This document shows positions 7,939 through 17,062 of a stretch of 33,885 nt of DNA, one piece after another (positions within the stretch are counted from its first letter, which is position 1; each line of letters starts with the position of its first letter). Origin of the DNA: CAZNEZ01 sp964572475 (GTDB lineage: Bacteria; Bacillota; Clostridia; Lachnospirales; Lachnospiraceae). A program made the translations under genes and the position numbers. The notes beneath the pieces were generated by a model. It was not told the origin of the DNA, made no database searches, and was given only the letters and a program-made list of their open reading frames with translations. Location: positions 1 through 33,885 of the forward strand of contig CAZNEZ010000019.1 of assembly GCA_964572475.1 (NCBI GenBank), written 5' to 3'.

Positions 7939-10851
7939 TTAATCAAAAAGATTGTGTACTTCTTTAAATAGCGCTTTATCCTCTTCAATTTTATTTTCAT
8001 TACCAATAACACATAATGCATTTTTGTTAAGAACTGCTTTGATAATTGGTGCTAATGCCCTTACATCATCACAGGTTACATTCAATATTTGATTTCTTTC
8101 CTTTTGAAGCATATCATATGAAATATTGCTAAGATAAAGTGAAAGTGACCTAACACCTTTATTCTTTGCAGGCAATGGAACATCCATTTCACTAATTGTT
8201 CCTATTACGAACTTAGTCAAGTCTCTTTTAGAAGTCTTAAACTCTTCTAAAAACTTAGGAATCCCATCATATATATCAATCGTTTTCGTTAGATTAGGAT
8301 CTCTATAACTTACAAAATAGCTGTCACCATTTCTAAAGCATGCGCTCATGCAGCCATATGCACCACCCTTTACACGAATGTTCTTCCATAGATAATCATA
8401 GTTCATTATAACCTTCAAAATTCTCATAACACCTGTAAATTCAAATCCAGCCTCTTTGAAATTACCAACTTTTGCAACATATTGAACCTGTGCAGAAGTT
8501 TTTAATCCCTCATTTTTGATATCCTGTGAAAATGTTCTGGTTGCTGAAAGATAATCACCTGTATACAACTGTTCAGCAAATGACTCCATCTTCTCTGATA
8601 ATAATGAAAATCCCTTTTTATCTGCTGTAAAGCTTACCAATAAGTTTTCTTTTCTTACTAATAGCTTTAATATCATTCTGAATTTCATAATTATATCATC
8701 TTTCATACTGTCAAAGTTCTTATCCACATTTTCAATAAACCTGTAGAAGCTAATTCCACTAGTCGTATCGCTTATATATGCACTCTCTGAAAAATATGAC
8801 ATTGCTCGTATTGATGCAGATGTATGCCCGCCTGACGTAATGCTCATCTGTAATTTAGACTTCAGTTCTCTAATAATATCATGCAATCTCTTACAATCTT
8901 CAAACTTTGTTCTAAATAGAACTTCACTGCAAAAATCAAATGCATATGATAATTTGTCATAAAATGCTTTAGAGGAAATCTCTAGTGTAAGTTTTACATT
9001 TTCATCTTCAAGTGCATTATTATAAACACCCAGATTTATGTTTATTCCTCCTGTATATATATTAACTTCATTGGATAACTCTGCATAACTATAGTTTTCT
9101 GTATCCATAAGACCTAATGTTGCTTTTAACAGTGCAAGATATGGCAGCAATTCATTACTAACTCCATCTGCATTAAAAACAAGTCTTGTATATGCAATAT
9201 TATTAGTAAACACATTATGCCATAATACCTTTATATCATCAACTTCCTGCTCATCGTTTAGTATCTCTTGAGCTTTCTTGTCTATATCAGATATCTCAAG
9301 CATAGGAATAGATTTTAATTCCTCTTGTGTTGAATCTTCATCTTGATACTTTAGCAGTCTTTGTGTTTTATCAACTAACTCTTTAATCTCTTTTTCGCTT
9401 AAGCCGTTCTTATATTCCTGAAGTCTTTTATCCAGTGCTTCATCTTTTATTGATGTAAGCCCCTTTTTAGGAACTACTGCAGCTACAACTCCATGTGTAT
9501 TATTAATAAGATATTTCTGAATCAAATCTTCATAATAATGTGTATCTATCATTGCCTTTAACATCTCAAAAGTATCATTGGCCTGAATATGAATGAATGG
9601 TTTATTATCATCATATAGCCAACTGTCTAAGAGGTCAAGTCCATAAATCAATCCCTTTGGATAACTTCCAAAATCTGCTTCTCTATACTTAAATTCAATG
9701 CTGTTTAAAGCACCCTTAAGAGTTTTTTTATCAATTCCCTCTAAGACTATCTTCTCTAGTGTCTCTCTAATAACTCTAACGAAATCATCCTTCTGATTCT
9801 CATTAGCATTCTTAGCAATTATTGAAAATGAAGGTTGTAATATTCCGTTATCATATCCTCCATATATATCTTTACCAATACCAGCATCTATAAGTGCCTG
9901 CTTAACAAGTGCGCCTGGCATAGTGATAAGCGCATATTCTATTACTCCAAATGCATAATAAAGGTCTCTTTCAAGTCCAGTTCCAACAACCATACTATAA
10001 GATAAATATGTGTTATCTTCTTCTGGTTCTTCAGCCGCAACTGGATATTCTTTTCTCAAATCCTTAACTTTATCAAATGGCTTTTGAAGTGCTATCTCTG
10101 AGTCAACCTCTGTTCTTTCATAATTAGAAAGATATTCTTCATCCATCCATTTAAGTTTCTCTTCCAAATCAATATCTCCATATAGATAAATATAACTATT
10201 AGATGGATGATAGTACTTCTGATGAAAAGCTAAAAAATCTTGGTATTTTAATGTTGGAATATAATCTGGATCACCACCCGACTCAAATCCATAAGTAGTA
10301 TCAGGAAACAATGCACTTTCAATAGTTCTGTTAAGTACATCATCTGGTGATGAAAAAGCACCTTTCATCTCATTATATACAACTCCATTATAGGTTAGCT
10401 TATCATCTGCTGATTCAAGATTATAACTCCATCCTTCCTGCCTGAAAATCTCTTCATATTTGTAAATATTAGGATAAAACACCGCATCCAAATATACATG
10501 GCAAAGATTCTGAAAATCCTTATCATTACAGCTCGCAACTGGAAATACTGTTTTATCTGAGTAAGTCATAGCATTTAGAAATGTATTAAGTGAGCCCTTT
10601 ACTAATTCTACAAAAGGATCCTTAACTGGAAAGTTCTTAGAGCCACATAATACTGAATGTTCCAAAATATGTGGAACACCAGTGCTATCTGATACAGGTG
10701 TCTTAAAGCCAATATAAAATACCTTATTGGGATCATCATTAAGTATTGATACAATTCTTGCTCCTGATTTCTTGTGTCGTAATATATATCCTATTGAATT
10801 TAATTCTTCAATTTCTCTTTTTTCAATAATTTCATATGATTCTAGATTCAT
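7939..10851 (-). CDS. M16C-family zinc metallopeptidase (presequence-protease/PreP-like)
   Basis: Large peptidase that degrades short peptides inside a closed two-half chamber. The 970 residues equal the family's usual length. The inverted zinc motif HILEH is at 61-65 and the distal glutamate in YNEMKGAFSSPDD is at about 161. The C-terminal half keeps the family's Arg/Tyr-rich segment (GGAYGCMSACFRNGDSYFVSYRDP). No signal peptide, so a cytoplasmic site is likely. The ribosome site (GGAG) is about 13 bases before the ATG, a long spacing. An extended -10 promoter lies at 10898-10927; era, recO and perhaps the chemoreceptor follow on the same strand with short gaps. Confidence 0.93.
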   Translation of the reverse strand: MNLESYEIIEKREIEELNSIGYILRHKKSGARIVSILNDDPNKVFYIGFKTPVSDSTGVPHILEHSVLCGSKNFPVKDPFVELVKGSLNTFLNAMTYSDKTVFPVASCNDKDFQNLCHVYLDAVFYPNIYKYEEIFRQEGWSYNLESADDKLTYNGVVYNEMKGAFSSPDDVLNRTIESALFPDTTYGFESGGDPDYIPTLKYQDFLAFHQKYYHPSNSYIYLYGDIDLEEKLKWMDEEYLSNYERTEVDSEIALQKPFDKVKDLRKEYPVAAEEPEEDNTYLSYSMVVGTGLERDLYYAFGVIEYALITMPGALVKQALIDAGIGKDIYGGYDNGILQPSFSIIAKNANENQKDDFVRVIRETLEKIVLEGIDKKTLKGALNSIEFKYREADFGSYPKGLIYGLDLLDSWLYDDNKPFIHIQANDTFEMLKAMIDTHYYEDLIQKYLINNTHGVVAAVVPKKGLTSIKDEALDKRLQEYKNGLSEKEIKELVDKTQRLLKYQDEDSTQEELKSIPMLEISDIDKKAQEILNDEQEVDDIKVLWHNVFTNNIAYTRLVFNADGVSNELLPYLALLKATLGLMDTENYSYAELSNEVNIYTGGININLGVYNNALEDENVKLTLEISSKAFYDKLSYAFDFCSEVLFRTKFEDCKRLHDIIRELKSKLQMSITSGGHTSASIRAMSYFSESAYISDTTSGISFYRFIENVDKNFDSMKDDIIMKFRMILKLLVRKENLLVSFTADKKGFSLLSEKMESFAEQLYTGDYLSATRTFSQDIKNEGLKTSAQVQYVAKVGNFKEAGFEFTGVMRILKVIMNYDYLWKNIRVKGGAYGCMSACFRNGDSYFVSYRDPNLTKTIDIYDGIPKFLEEFKTSKRDLTKFVIGTISEMDVPLPAKNKGVRSLSLYLSNISYDMLQKERNQILNVTCDDVRALAPIIKAVLNKNALCVIGNENKIEEDKALFKEVHNLFD

Positions 10852-10897
10852 TTCTATTCGTTATCTCCATTTCATTTTAGATTAACTACATGCTCTT

Positions 10898-10927
10898 ATA
10901 ATACCATATTTTCACACATTCATACAA
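10898..10927 (-). promoter_or_regulatory. Promoter of the M16C-era-recO unit
   Basis: Minus strand TTGTAT (10922-10927), 18-base spacer, TATTAT (10898-10903) preceded by TGG, giving an extended -10. It sits right after the bioY terminator. Confidence 0.6.
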
Positions 10928-10940
10928 GGTAATTTCCCAT

Positions 10941-10986
10941 ATAAAAATGCAAGATATCCTTCGTATTGACAGAACATCTTGCATTT
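10941..10986 (-). terminator. bioY terminator
   Basis: An 11-bp perfect stem AAATGCAAGAT (10976-10986 pairing with 10945-10955) with a 20-base loop, followed on the minus strand by TTTTTAT. It starts at the base next to the bioY stop codon. Confidence 0.8.
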
Positions 10987-11520
10987 CTATATTATTTTAC
11001 CTTTTATCAATCTTTTTCTAATTTGCGAGCCTAATATATACGCTATAACAACCGAAATTATATCTTTAACTAAGAACGGGATAGATACTAGTAATGCTGA
11101 ACTTATAAAGTTTCCTTTAGATAACATCATGTATTGTAAAATTCCTATAATATGCACAATCACCAGTCCCATTAAGCCAAAACCAATTGAACTAATAGCA
11201 TTTTTCTTCTTTACCCATAAACCACAAAGACACGCCATAAACGGAAATCCAATAATAAATCCACCTGTATAACCCACAATTACTCCAAATCCGCCTTTAA
11301 ATCCTGCAAATATTGGCAGTCCAACAATTCCAAGTAATATGTAGACAATAGTTGCTGTCGTACCCATAAAACTTCCCAGGACATAGCCTGTAAGTGCTAT
11401 AGCAAATGTCTGTAATGTTATCGGTATAGGTCCTATTGTTATTGAAACTGGTCCCATAATTGCTAATAATGCAGTAAGTACACCACACAAAACAACTTTT
11501 CTAATATCCAGTGTTTTCAT
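10987..11520 (-). CDS. bioY: BioY biotin-uptake S component (ECF transporter)
   Basis: Substrate-binding membrane subunit that takes up biotin together with a shared ECF ATPase/EcfT module encoded elsewhere. The 177-residue product is strongly hydrophobic with about six membrane segments and shows the family pattern GPIPITLQTFAIALTGYVLG near the N-terminus and GYTGGFIIGFPFMA (positions about 85-100). The ATG at 11520 has GAGG six bases upstream; the ATG four codons earlier lacks one. It stands between the GH43 gene and its own terminator. The inverted repeat at 11551-11601 just upstream contains a TTAACC/GGTTgg pair that could be a variant BirA operator. Confidence 0.93.
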   Translation of the reverse strand: MKTLDIRKVVLCGVLTALLAIMGPVSITIGPIPITLQTFAIALTGYVLGSFMGTTATIVYILLGIVGLPIFAGFKGGFGVIVGYTGGFIIGFPFMACLCGLWVKKKNAISSIGFGLMGLVIVHIIGILQYMMLSKGNFISSALLVSIPFLVKDIISVVIAYILGSQIRKRLIKGKII

Positions 11521-11550
11521 AATAATCCTCATTTCTACGCCGTCTTATAA

Positions 11551-11601
11551 AGGAGCAAATATGCCAACCTTTCTATCTTGTAGGTTAATATATTTGCTCC
11601 T
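11551..11601 (-). terminator. Long inverted repeat between GH43 gene and bioY: terminator and possible BirA-type operator
   Basis: AGGAGCAAATAT (11551-11562) is perfectly repeated in inverse at 11590-11601, with a second inner pair AACCT (11566-11570)/AGGTT (11582-11586). On the minus strand it starts 11 bases after the GH43 stop codon and is followed by TTTATAA, a weak T-tract. The inner half-sites read TTAACC-N13-GGTTGG, near the BirA operator consensus but with a spacer shorter than the usual 14-16, so the biotin-regulation reading is tentative. Confidence 0.55.
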
Positions 11602-11612
11602 AATATATTTTA

Positions 11613-13241
11613 CTATTTAACTATAACTTTAGCCTTAACCTTAGTTACAATATCTTTACCTTTTCCGCTTGGAATTGGAACTGAGAAATTAGGTGTTCCA
11701 TCTGCATTCCAGAATATTCTCATTAATGTAGCATTTCTTCCAGCATCATATAATGGTTGATAACCTGCATCTACAAGATATCTTTCTTCCTGTCTTGCAT
11801 GATAAATCATTACATCATTACCATCTTCATCAACAGAAAAGCTGTTATGTCCTGGTCCAAACTGTCCTGTAGCTCTAGAACTTTGGAACACTGGATATGG
11901 GGACTTAGTCCATGATTTAGGATCTAACAAATCAGCATTCTCATCTGCTGTCATCATACCTATACAGTATAATGCGTCAGTTCCACTTGCAGAATATGTC
12001 ATAAATATCTTTCCATGTCTTACTAGGAATCCTGGTCCTTCACATACTGGGAAACCATGTAATTCCCAATTATATTCAGGTCCTACTACTTTAGTAATCT
12101 TACTAGAATCAATTGTCCAAGGATTTACCATCTTTGCTACATAAATATCTGACTTTTCTGGATGTTTTTCTGCCCAGAAGAAATATAATTCTCCATTATG
12201 CTGTAAAACTGAATGGTCTAATGAGAAATCTGTAAATGCTATAGAATCAGTTGTGGTTGTCTTAACCTGTCCAATAACATTCCATGTACCTGTAAGTGGA
12301 TTGGCATCTGCACATTCCATAACATGTGGTCTGATTGACCACATCTCATTTTCATCAATAACAGTTGTAAAGTAGATATACCACTTGCCATTAATAAAAT
12401 GAATCTCAGGTGCCCAGATATGTGGACTGTTATTGCCTGGAAGTGGTGTTCTCTTATATACTACATTCTCTTCATAATCACCACCATCATCTGCAAGTGC
12501 TTCAAGAGATTTGGCTCTTCTAAGAATAATCTTGATATACTGATATTCTCCAACCAAATTATGTTCCATATCAGTGTATGAACCTGTAAAGTAATAATAT
12601 CCGTCAGTATGTTTGTATACAAATGGATCCGCTCTATGATAAATAATAGGATTTGTATATTGATGAACGCTAACTTCACCTTCTACATCATACTCTCCGG
12701 CTTTATCAAATCTGCTTTCAGACCACTTTGTTTTCATCATCTCTTTGGCATTGTTTGAAAATGTTGCTTCTACCTTATTTGGAAGTTCCACATTTTCACC
12801 AACTTTTGCATATACAACTGGAACATCAGTTGAAACAATAAAAACTGGCTCTGGTTTTCCCCATTTGCTCTGAAGTGCTTTAAGCTCATTTTCCGTAACC
12901 TCAACTGGTTCACCAGCTTGTCCAGCATATGACTCCACTTTTCCTTCAAGCGTATAATCAATAAGGTTTTTCGATGTATATTTGTATATCTTATCGGAAT
13001 CCTTCGCATCCTCTACATATACTGCATATCCATCAGAATTCTTTACAATACTAGGATTCTTCATCTGCTTAGAGCCTTCACTAAGAAATAGAATTCCGTT
13101 GTTACCATTAAGATTATACCATTCCTCCTTATCATAGCTATAAGCTAGATGTAGTGAATCTGATTCCTCATTATTCCAATCAACTGTAAACGGTTTAACA
13201 TAATAACTCATATCATCACACTTTATCTTGGACTTTTCCAA
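11613..13241 (-). CDS. GH43-family glycoside hydrolase (arabinofuranosidase/xylosidase-like), TTG start
   Basis: Predicted inverting exo-glycosidase acting on arabinosides or xylosides. The 542-residue product has an N-terminal propeller-like half (about 11-100), a Big_4-like Ig segment (about 136-195), then the five-bladed GH43 catalytic domain from about 198. Its likely triad is Asp205 (HRADPFVY, base), Asp342 (FSLDHSV, pKa modulator) and Glu401 (CEGPGFLVR, acid). No signal peptide: probably cytoplasmic. The start is TTG at 13241 with AAAGGA seven bases before it; the next ATG (13211) has no ribosome site. It follows the GH36 gene by 25 bases, so the two form an operon. Exact specificity cannot be read from the sequence. 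Confidence 0.88.
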   Translation of the reverse strand: MEKSKIKCDDMSYYVKPFTVDWNNEESDSLHLAYSYDKEEWYNLNGNNGILFLSEGSKQMKNPSIVKNSDGYAVYVEDAKDSDKIYKYTSKNLIDYTLEGKVESYAGQAGEPVEVTENELKALQSKWGKPEPVFIVSTDVPVVYAKVGENVELPNKVEATFSNNAKEMMKTKWSESRFDKAGEYDVEGEVSVHQYTNPIIYHRADPFVYKHTDGYYYFTGSYTDMEHNLVGEYQYIKIILRRAKSLEALADDGGDYEENVVYKRTPLPGNNSPHIWAPEIHFINGKWYIYFTTVIDENEMWSIRPHVMECADANPLTGTWNVIGQVKTTTTDSIAFTDFSLDHSVLQHNGELYFFWAEKHPEKSDIYVAKMVNPWTIDSSKITKVVGPEYNWELHGFPVCEGPGFLVRHGKIFMTYSASGTDALYCIGMMTADENADLLDPKSWTKSPYPVFQSSRATGQFGPGHNSFSVDEDGNDVMIYHARQEERYLVDAGYQPLYDAGRNATLMRIFWNADGTPNFSVPIPSGKGKDIVTKVKAKVIVK

Positions 13242-13266
13242 GATAATCCTTTCTTATAAATTTTAA

Positions 13267-15369
13267 TTATTTAAGAAGAATTGAAATTGCTTTCATCTCT
13301 TCAGATGTTCTGTATTTAAGAATATTGCCTTCTATAGTTACATCTATATCATCATATGAATAGATGTCGGCTATATTAACTGGGCAGCCTGCTGGCAGTT
13401 CAATCTCAATAACCTCTGGAAACTCTCTGTAAAATGTATGAATAAGCACATATGCCTCTCCATTATCGCCTACCCTTACTACTGCCTGCCATCCAAAAGG
13501 ATGTCTTTCATTCGTAATCTTAGGTCCAATTCTGTGTGTAAAACCTTCCTTTATAATCGGTGCGATTTTTTTATAGAAAGCCATTCCATTATCTATAACC
13601 TTCCACTGCTCATCTGTAAGCTCTGTTACATCTCCAGACAAACACATTCTACCTAAAAATGTATTAGCTATAGAATATGCAATTCTCTTAAGGCTATCAG
13701 TTTTACGAATAACTGCCCATATCTGGCTCTGTCTAGGAAGAATTGCACGATGAAGATTAGCTGCTACAATTGGAATTTCTTCTGTCTCATGTGCATCTGA
13801 AAATGAGGCCATAGAACAAAGTCCCATCATTAATGGTTCTAATTTGTGTCCACCTGAGGCACAATTCTCAATTATAATACCTGGAACCTCTTCCTTAATC
13901 TTCTTAACGTAATCAACAGAAGCTTCCATATTCTTGCGTAAGCCTTCGCCTAACGATTCACAGCCATCACAGCCTATGCCAATAGTATCATTATAATCCA
14001 TCTTAACATATTCAAAATTATACTTTTTAATTGTACCTATAACTCTTTCATCAAGATATTGTTCAACCCATGGATCACACATATCCCAGAATCTTCTGCT
14101 GTATGTCGATAATGGATATCCGTCTCTCTTAAGCTGATGCTCCGTATAATTATATGCCTTGGCTGCGCTTCCTATATTATCAATCTCAAACCATATACCT
14201 GCTTTAAATCCAGCATTATTAATATAACTGACTGTCTTATCCAGACCATCTTTAAAAAGGTCCTTAGAAACTTCATAATCTCCCATACTAATCGCCCAGT
14301 CTACATCTTTTTCCTTAAACCAGCCACAATCAATAACGAAATAGTCAAATGGTTTGCCCTTTATTGCATCAACTGTTGCAGCCACATTCTCATGTGATGG
14401 ATTGCCCCATGTAGTACAATATTCATTAAAAATAATTGGAAGCTCCTGTTCACATTCCGGTCCATTATTTACATACTTATCACCAGCTTGTGTAAGTCTA
14501 TGTGTAATCATGTCTATTCCACCACCATGGCAAACACTTACTATTGCTTTTGGTGTCTCAAGACTTTCACCTGGCTCAACATTCTTCATCCAATGTCCAA
14601 ACTCTCTGTCTGCTAATCCTCCTGATATATGAAGACCGTCATCCTGTCTATAAATCTCCATCTGCCATGACGCTTCATGTGCTAACTGTACACCCCAGAT
14701 AACATCATTAATAGTGTCTTCTATCGCAACAAATGGGAAAAACTTTTTAACAGGCATAGAACCAACTTGTCCGAATCTCTCTGTACTTACAGACCATGTT
14801 GACCATGATGGTTCAAGTTGTAAATCTTCAACTGTTTCCGTTGATAATCGTCCTTCGTGACTCCATTTGCTTCTTAGTCTGTGTACTAACAGAGAATTGT
14901 ATCCTTCGCCTTCCAAAAATGGGGAAATATTAGCAAGTTCAAAACTAGAAAGCATCTCCAGAGTTACACAATCGCTAGAATTATTAGTATACACATTCAT
15001 CATCTCAAAGCTATCTTCACCTTTGATATATGTAATAATATGCTTTACTTCATATCCTCTAGCATCTTCAAGATAAGTAGTAATAATAATCTTATCATCA
15101 GATTCTACAACCTCTTGTTTCTTATAATCCAACCTATTAGATGTCTCAGAATTCCTCATTGATGAACCATTACCATAACAGTTAGGATATATATCACCAA
15201 CCATCTTTGCCTGAACCAAAGAATTAATTCTATAAAACTTTTTAGCGTCTGCTCTGTTATCCATATCAGCTGGATATATGGAAAAACCTGCTGTATTAAA
15301 CTCTTTTTCAAGCTCAAACTTAAGCATCATATCGCCAATTTTTATACGTGATATTTCTTCTATTGCCAT
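13267..15369 (-). CDS. GH36-type alpha-galactosidase, divergent
   Basis: Predicted retaining alpha-galactosidase that removes terminal alpha-galactosyl groups. The 700-residue product has an N-terminal beta-sandwich (to about 300) and a TIM barrel. The nucleophile is Asp458 in YVKMDYND, and the candidate acid/base is Asp525 in SFSDAHE. Two hallmark stretches are altered: WFEIDNIGS where typical GH36 enzymes have WFEPEM, and NCASGGHKLEP/FSDAHE in place of the usual C-SGGGR...SDN pattern. Substrate preference may therefore differ from raffinose or melibiose. The ATG at 15369 with AAAGGAGATAGA upstream is preferred to the in-frame ATG at 15417. No signal peptide. It has its own extended -10 promoter and lies directly after the importer operon. 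Confidence 0.85.
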   Translation of the reverse strand: MAIEEISRIKIGDMMLKFELEKEFNTAGFSIYPADMDNRADAKKFYRINSLVQAKMVGDIYPNCYGNGSSMRNSETSNRLDYKKQEVVESDDKIIITTYLEDARGYEVKHIITYIKGEDSFEMMNVYTNNSSDCVTLEMLSSFELANISPFLEGEGYNSLLVHRLRSKWSHEGRLSTETVEDLQLEPSWSTWSVSTERFGQVGSMPVKKFFPFVAIEDTINDVIWGVQLAHEASWQMEIYRQDDGLHISGGLADREFGHWMKNVEPGESLETPKAIVSVCHGGGIDMITHRLTQAGDKYVNNGPECEQELPIIFNEYCTTWGNPSHENVAATVDAIKGKPFDYFVIDCGWFKEKDVDWAISMGDYEVSKDLFKDGLDKTVSYINNAGFKAGIWFEIDNIGSAAKAYNYTEHQLKRDGYPLSTYSRRFWDMCDPWVEQYLDERVIGTIKKYNFEYVKMDYNDTIGIGCDGCESLGEGLRKNMEASVDYVKKIKEEVPGIIIENCASGGHKLEPLMMGLCSMASFSDAHETEEIPIVAANLHRAILPRQSQIWAVIRKTDSLKRIAYSIANTFLGRMCLSGDVTELTDEQWKVIDNGMAFYKKIAPIIKEGFTHRIGPKITNERHPFGWQAVVRVGDNGEAYVLIHTFYREFPEVIEIELPAGCPVNIADIYSYDDIDVTIEGNILKYRTSEEMKAISILLK

Positions 15370-15407
15370 TCTATCTCCTTTCGGTTCCATATATGTTAAT
15401 GTATATA

Positions 15408-15436
15408 ATTTTATCATATTTAGCCTTTTTTCGCAA
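15408..15436 (-). promoter_or_regulatory. Promoter of the GH36-GH43 unit
   Basis: Minus strand TTGCGA (15431-15436), 17-base spacer, TAAAAT (15408-15413) preceded by TGA (extended -10). The -35 starts only a few bases after the T-tract of the importer-operon terminator, so the two units are packed closely but can be transcribed independently. Confidence 0.7.
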
Positions 15437-15440
15437 TAGA

Positions 15441-15470
15441 AAAACCCCCTGTGGCCAGTACCACAGGGGG
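15441..15470 (-). terminator. Strong terminator of the eight-gene importer operon
   Basis: A perfect GC-rich 10-bp stem (15445-15454 with 15461-15470, CCCCCTGTGG arms, six-base loop) followed on the minus strand by TTTTT. It lies 40 bases past the stop of the last operon gene. Confidence 0.93.
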
Positions 15471-15510
15471 AAGGGATAAATAAATATTAAATTATCTTAA
15501 AGATGTTCTA

Positions 15511-16965
15511 TTAATTGGTTACGAAAAGTGTCTTAATCTGCTCTAATCTCTCTTTATTTGATTGATTTGCTAAATCTTCTAAGTCACTTACATAATCATT
15601 TGCATCTTTTTTGTTAGTGATTACTTCTGTCTCTACCTTAATAGTTCCATTGTAGTTATCATCTAACCAAGTTGTGAATCCAGGAATCTGACATCCACCA
15701 TAGCATACCCAGTTACCTGTCTTTGCTATTTCAAGCATCTTATCGAAGTATTCACCTCTACCATAAGTATCATCTGCACCTGGGAACCATGTTCTGAATT
15801 TCTCCCAAACTCCATTATCTGCTGTGATAGGACAATCCTTCTTAGATACATATCTTTCGTTAGTCTCATCATATAATGTTGGGTATTTCTCTAACTTAAT
15901 GTTCCAACCTTCAGTTCCCCATGTCATCCATTTAAGGAGTTCATAAGCTTCACGAGGATGCTGTGTTGATGCTGCCATTGCGCCCATATCCATAGTTGCA
16001 ATGTAGTTGTTAGATGTTACACCTTCAACATGAGGCATAGCGTAAGGAACGAAGATAACATTATTATCAATAAATGATGATGTCATCCAGAAATCTTCCC
16101 AGCACCACCAAGCGTCAGTTCTCATAGCTGCCTGACCACAATCCTGTGCGTAAGTTGTAAGACCATATGCTTCTAATTCAGTTAAATCGTTTGATGCTTT
16201 CTGTCCGCCATTAACCCATTTTGATTCAAGGTTAAGACCGTATGCCCAGTTAGTCATATCGAATGAAGTACCATCCCATCCGAATTCACCAATACAATCC
16301 TGATCTGAAGCGATTGGATACCATGTGATAACTGTGATAGCTTCTGAAATACCAAAGATATATTTCTGATTCTTATCTTTGAATGTCATCTTCTCAACAG
16401 TATCTTCAAATTCAGCCCATGTCCAATCTTTAGATGGCATTGGTTTGTTGTTATCTTCAAATACCTGTTTGTTAACCCAAGCTGATGTAGGGAAGAATTT
16501 AACAGGTGTAATCCACTTATTGTCAGTACCGAAGTAACCAATCTTGTATTTTTCAATACCAGGGATTAAGTTTTTAGTATCTGGATCGCCTTCCCAAAGT
16601 GGTGTCATATCATATAACATACCACCTTCGATAGCGAAATCACAAGTGTTAAGTAACCAGAATACATCTGGTAAATTCTTAGCTCCAGATAAAGCGATGA
16701 TTTCATCGTTATTAGCTGTAACTTCAAACTCTGTTGGCTTTACTGTAATATTAGGATACTTAGCCATGAACGCTTTAGCTAATTCCTCAACGATCATATG
16801 ATCCTGCCAATAAGTATATTGAAGTGTAAATTTGTCTGTAGTATTCATATCAATAAGTCCTTCAACGCTTACACGGTTTACCTTTTTAGAACATCCGGTA
16901 AATAAACTTCCTGATAATGCTACGACTAGAAGTAAACATAAAAGTCTCTTCACGTTATTTCTCAT
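15511..16965 (-). CDS. Sugar ABC transporter substrate-binding lipoprotein (second of the operon)
   Basis: Extracellular solute-binding protein family 1 member, 484 residues, expected to deliver an oligosaccharide to the permease pair encoded just upstream. The N-terminus is a lipoprotein signal with lipobox LFTGC (Cys25), so it should be lipid-anchored on the outer face of the membrane. The mature part is rich in Trp (for example WYPIASDQDCIGEFGWDG and WWCWEDFWMT), typical of sugar-stacking pockets. AGGAGG lies seven or eight bases before the ATG at 16965. A stem-loop at 17024-17052 separates it from the preceding permease, and the operon ends with the terminator 40 bases later. Confidence 0.92.
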   Translation of the reverse strand: MRNNVKRLLCLLLVVALSGSLFTGCSKKVNRVSVEGLIDMNTTDKFTLQYTYWQDHMIVEELAKAFMAKYPNITVKPTEFEVTANNDEIIALSGAKNLPDVFWLLNTCDFAIEGGMLYDMTPLWEGDPDTKNLIPGIEKYKIGYFGTDNKWITPVKFFPTSAWVNKQVFEDNNKPMPSKDWTWAEFEDTVEKMTFKDKNQKYIFGISEAITVITWYPIASDQDCIGEFGWDGTSFDMTNWAYGLNLESKWVNGGQKASNDLTELEAYGLTTYAQDCGQAAMRTDAWWCWEDFWMTSSFIDNNVIFVPYAMPHVEGVTSNNYIATMDMGAMAASTQHPREAYELLKWMTWGTEGWNIKLEKYPTLYDETNERYVSKKDCPITADNGVWEKFRTWFPGADDTYGRGEYFDKMLEIAKTGNWVCYGGCQIPGFTTWLDDNYNGTIKVETEVITNKKDANDYVSDLEDLANQSNKERLEQIKTLFVTN

Positions 16966-17023
16966 AACATATCCTCCTTTTTCTTTTCCCTTTTTTTGTT
17001 GTTATATTGGAACCACGTATCCA

Positions 17024-17052
17024 TTCTATATGCCACATAATGGCATATAGAA
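17024..17052 (-). other. Intercistronic stem-loop between permease and binding-protein genes
   Basis: A perfect 12-bp inverted repeat TTCTATATGCCA (17024-17035 with 17041-17052, loop 17036-17040) falls in the 97-base gap of the operon. No T-tract follows on the minus strand, so it is unlikely to terminate. An mRNA-processing or stabilising role that raises the level of the binding-protein message is an inference. Confidence 0.6.
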
Positions 17053-17062
17053 CGTACTGTGA

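Noticed and set aside
15437..15510. The GC-rich hairpin as an attenuator before the GH36 gene
   Set aside because: The GH36 promoter lies downstream of the hairpin on the minus strand, so the hairpin is not in the GH36 leader; it is the importer operon's terminator.
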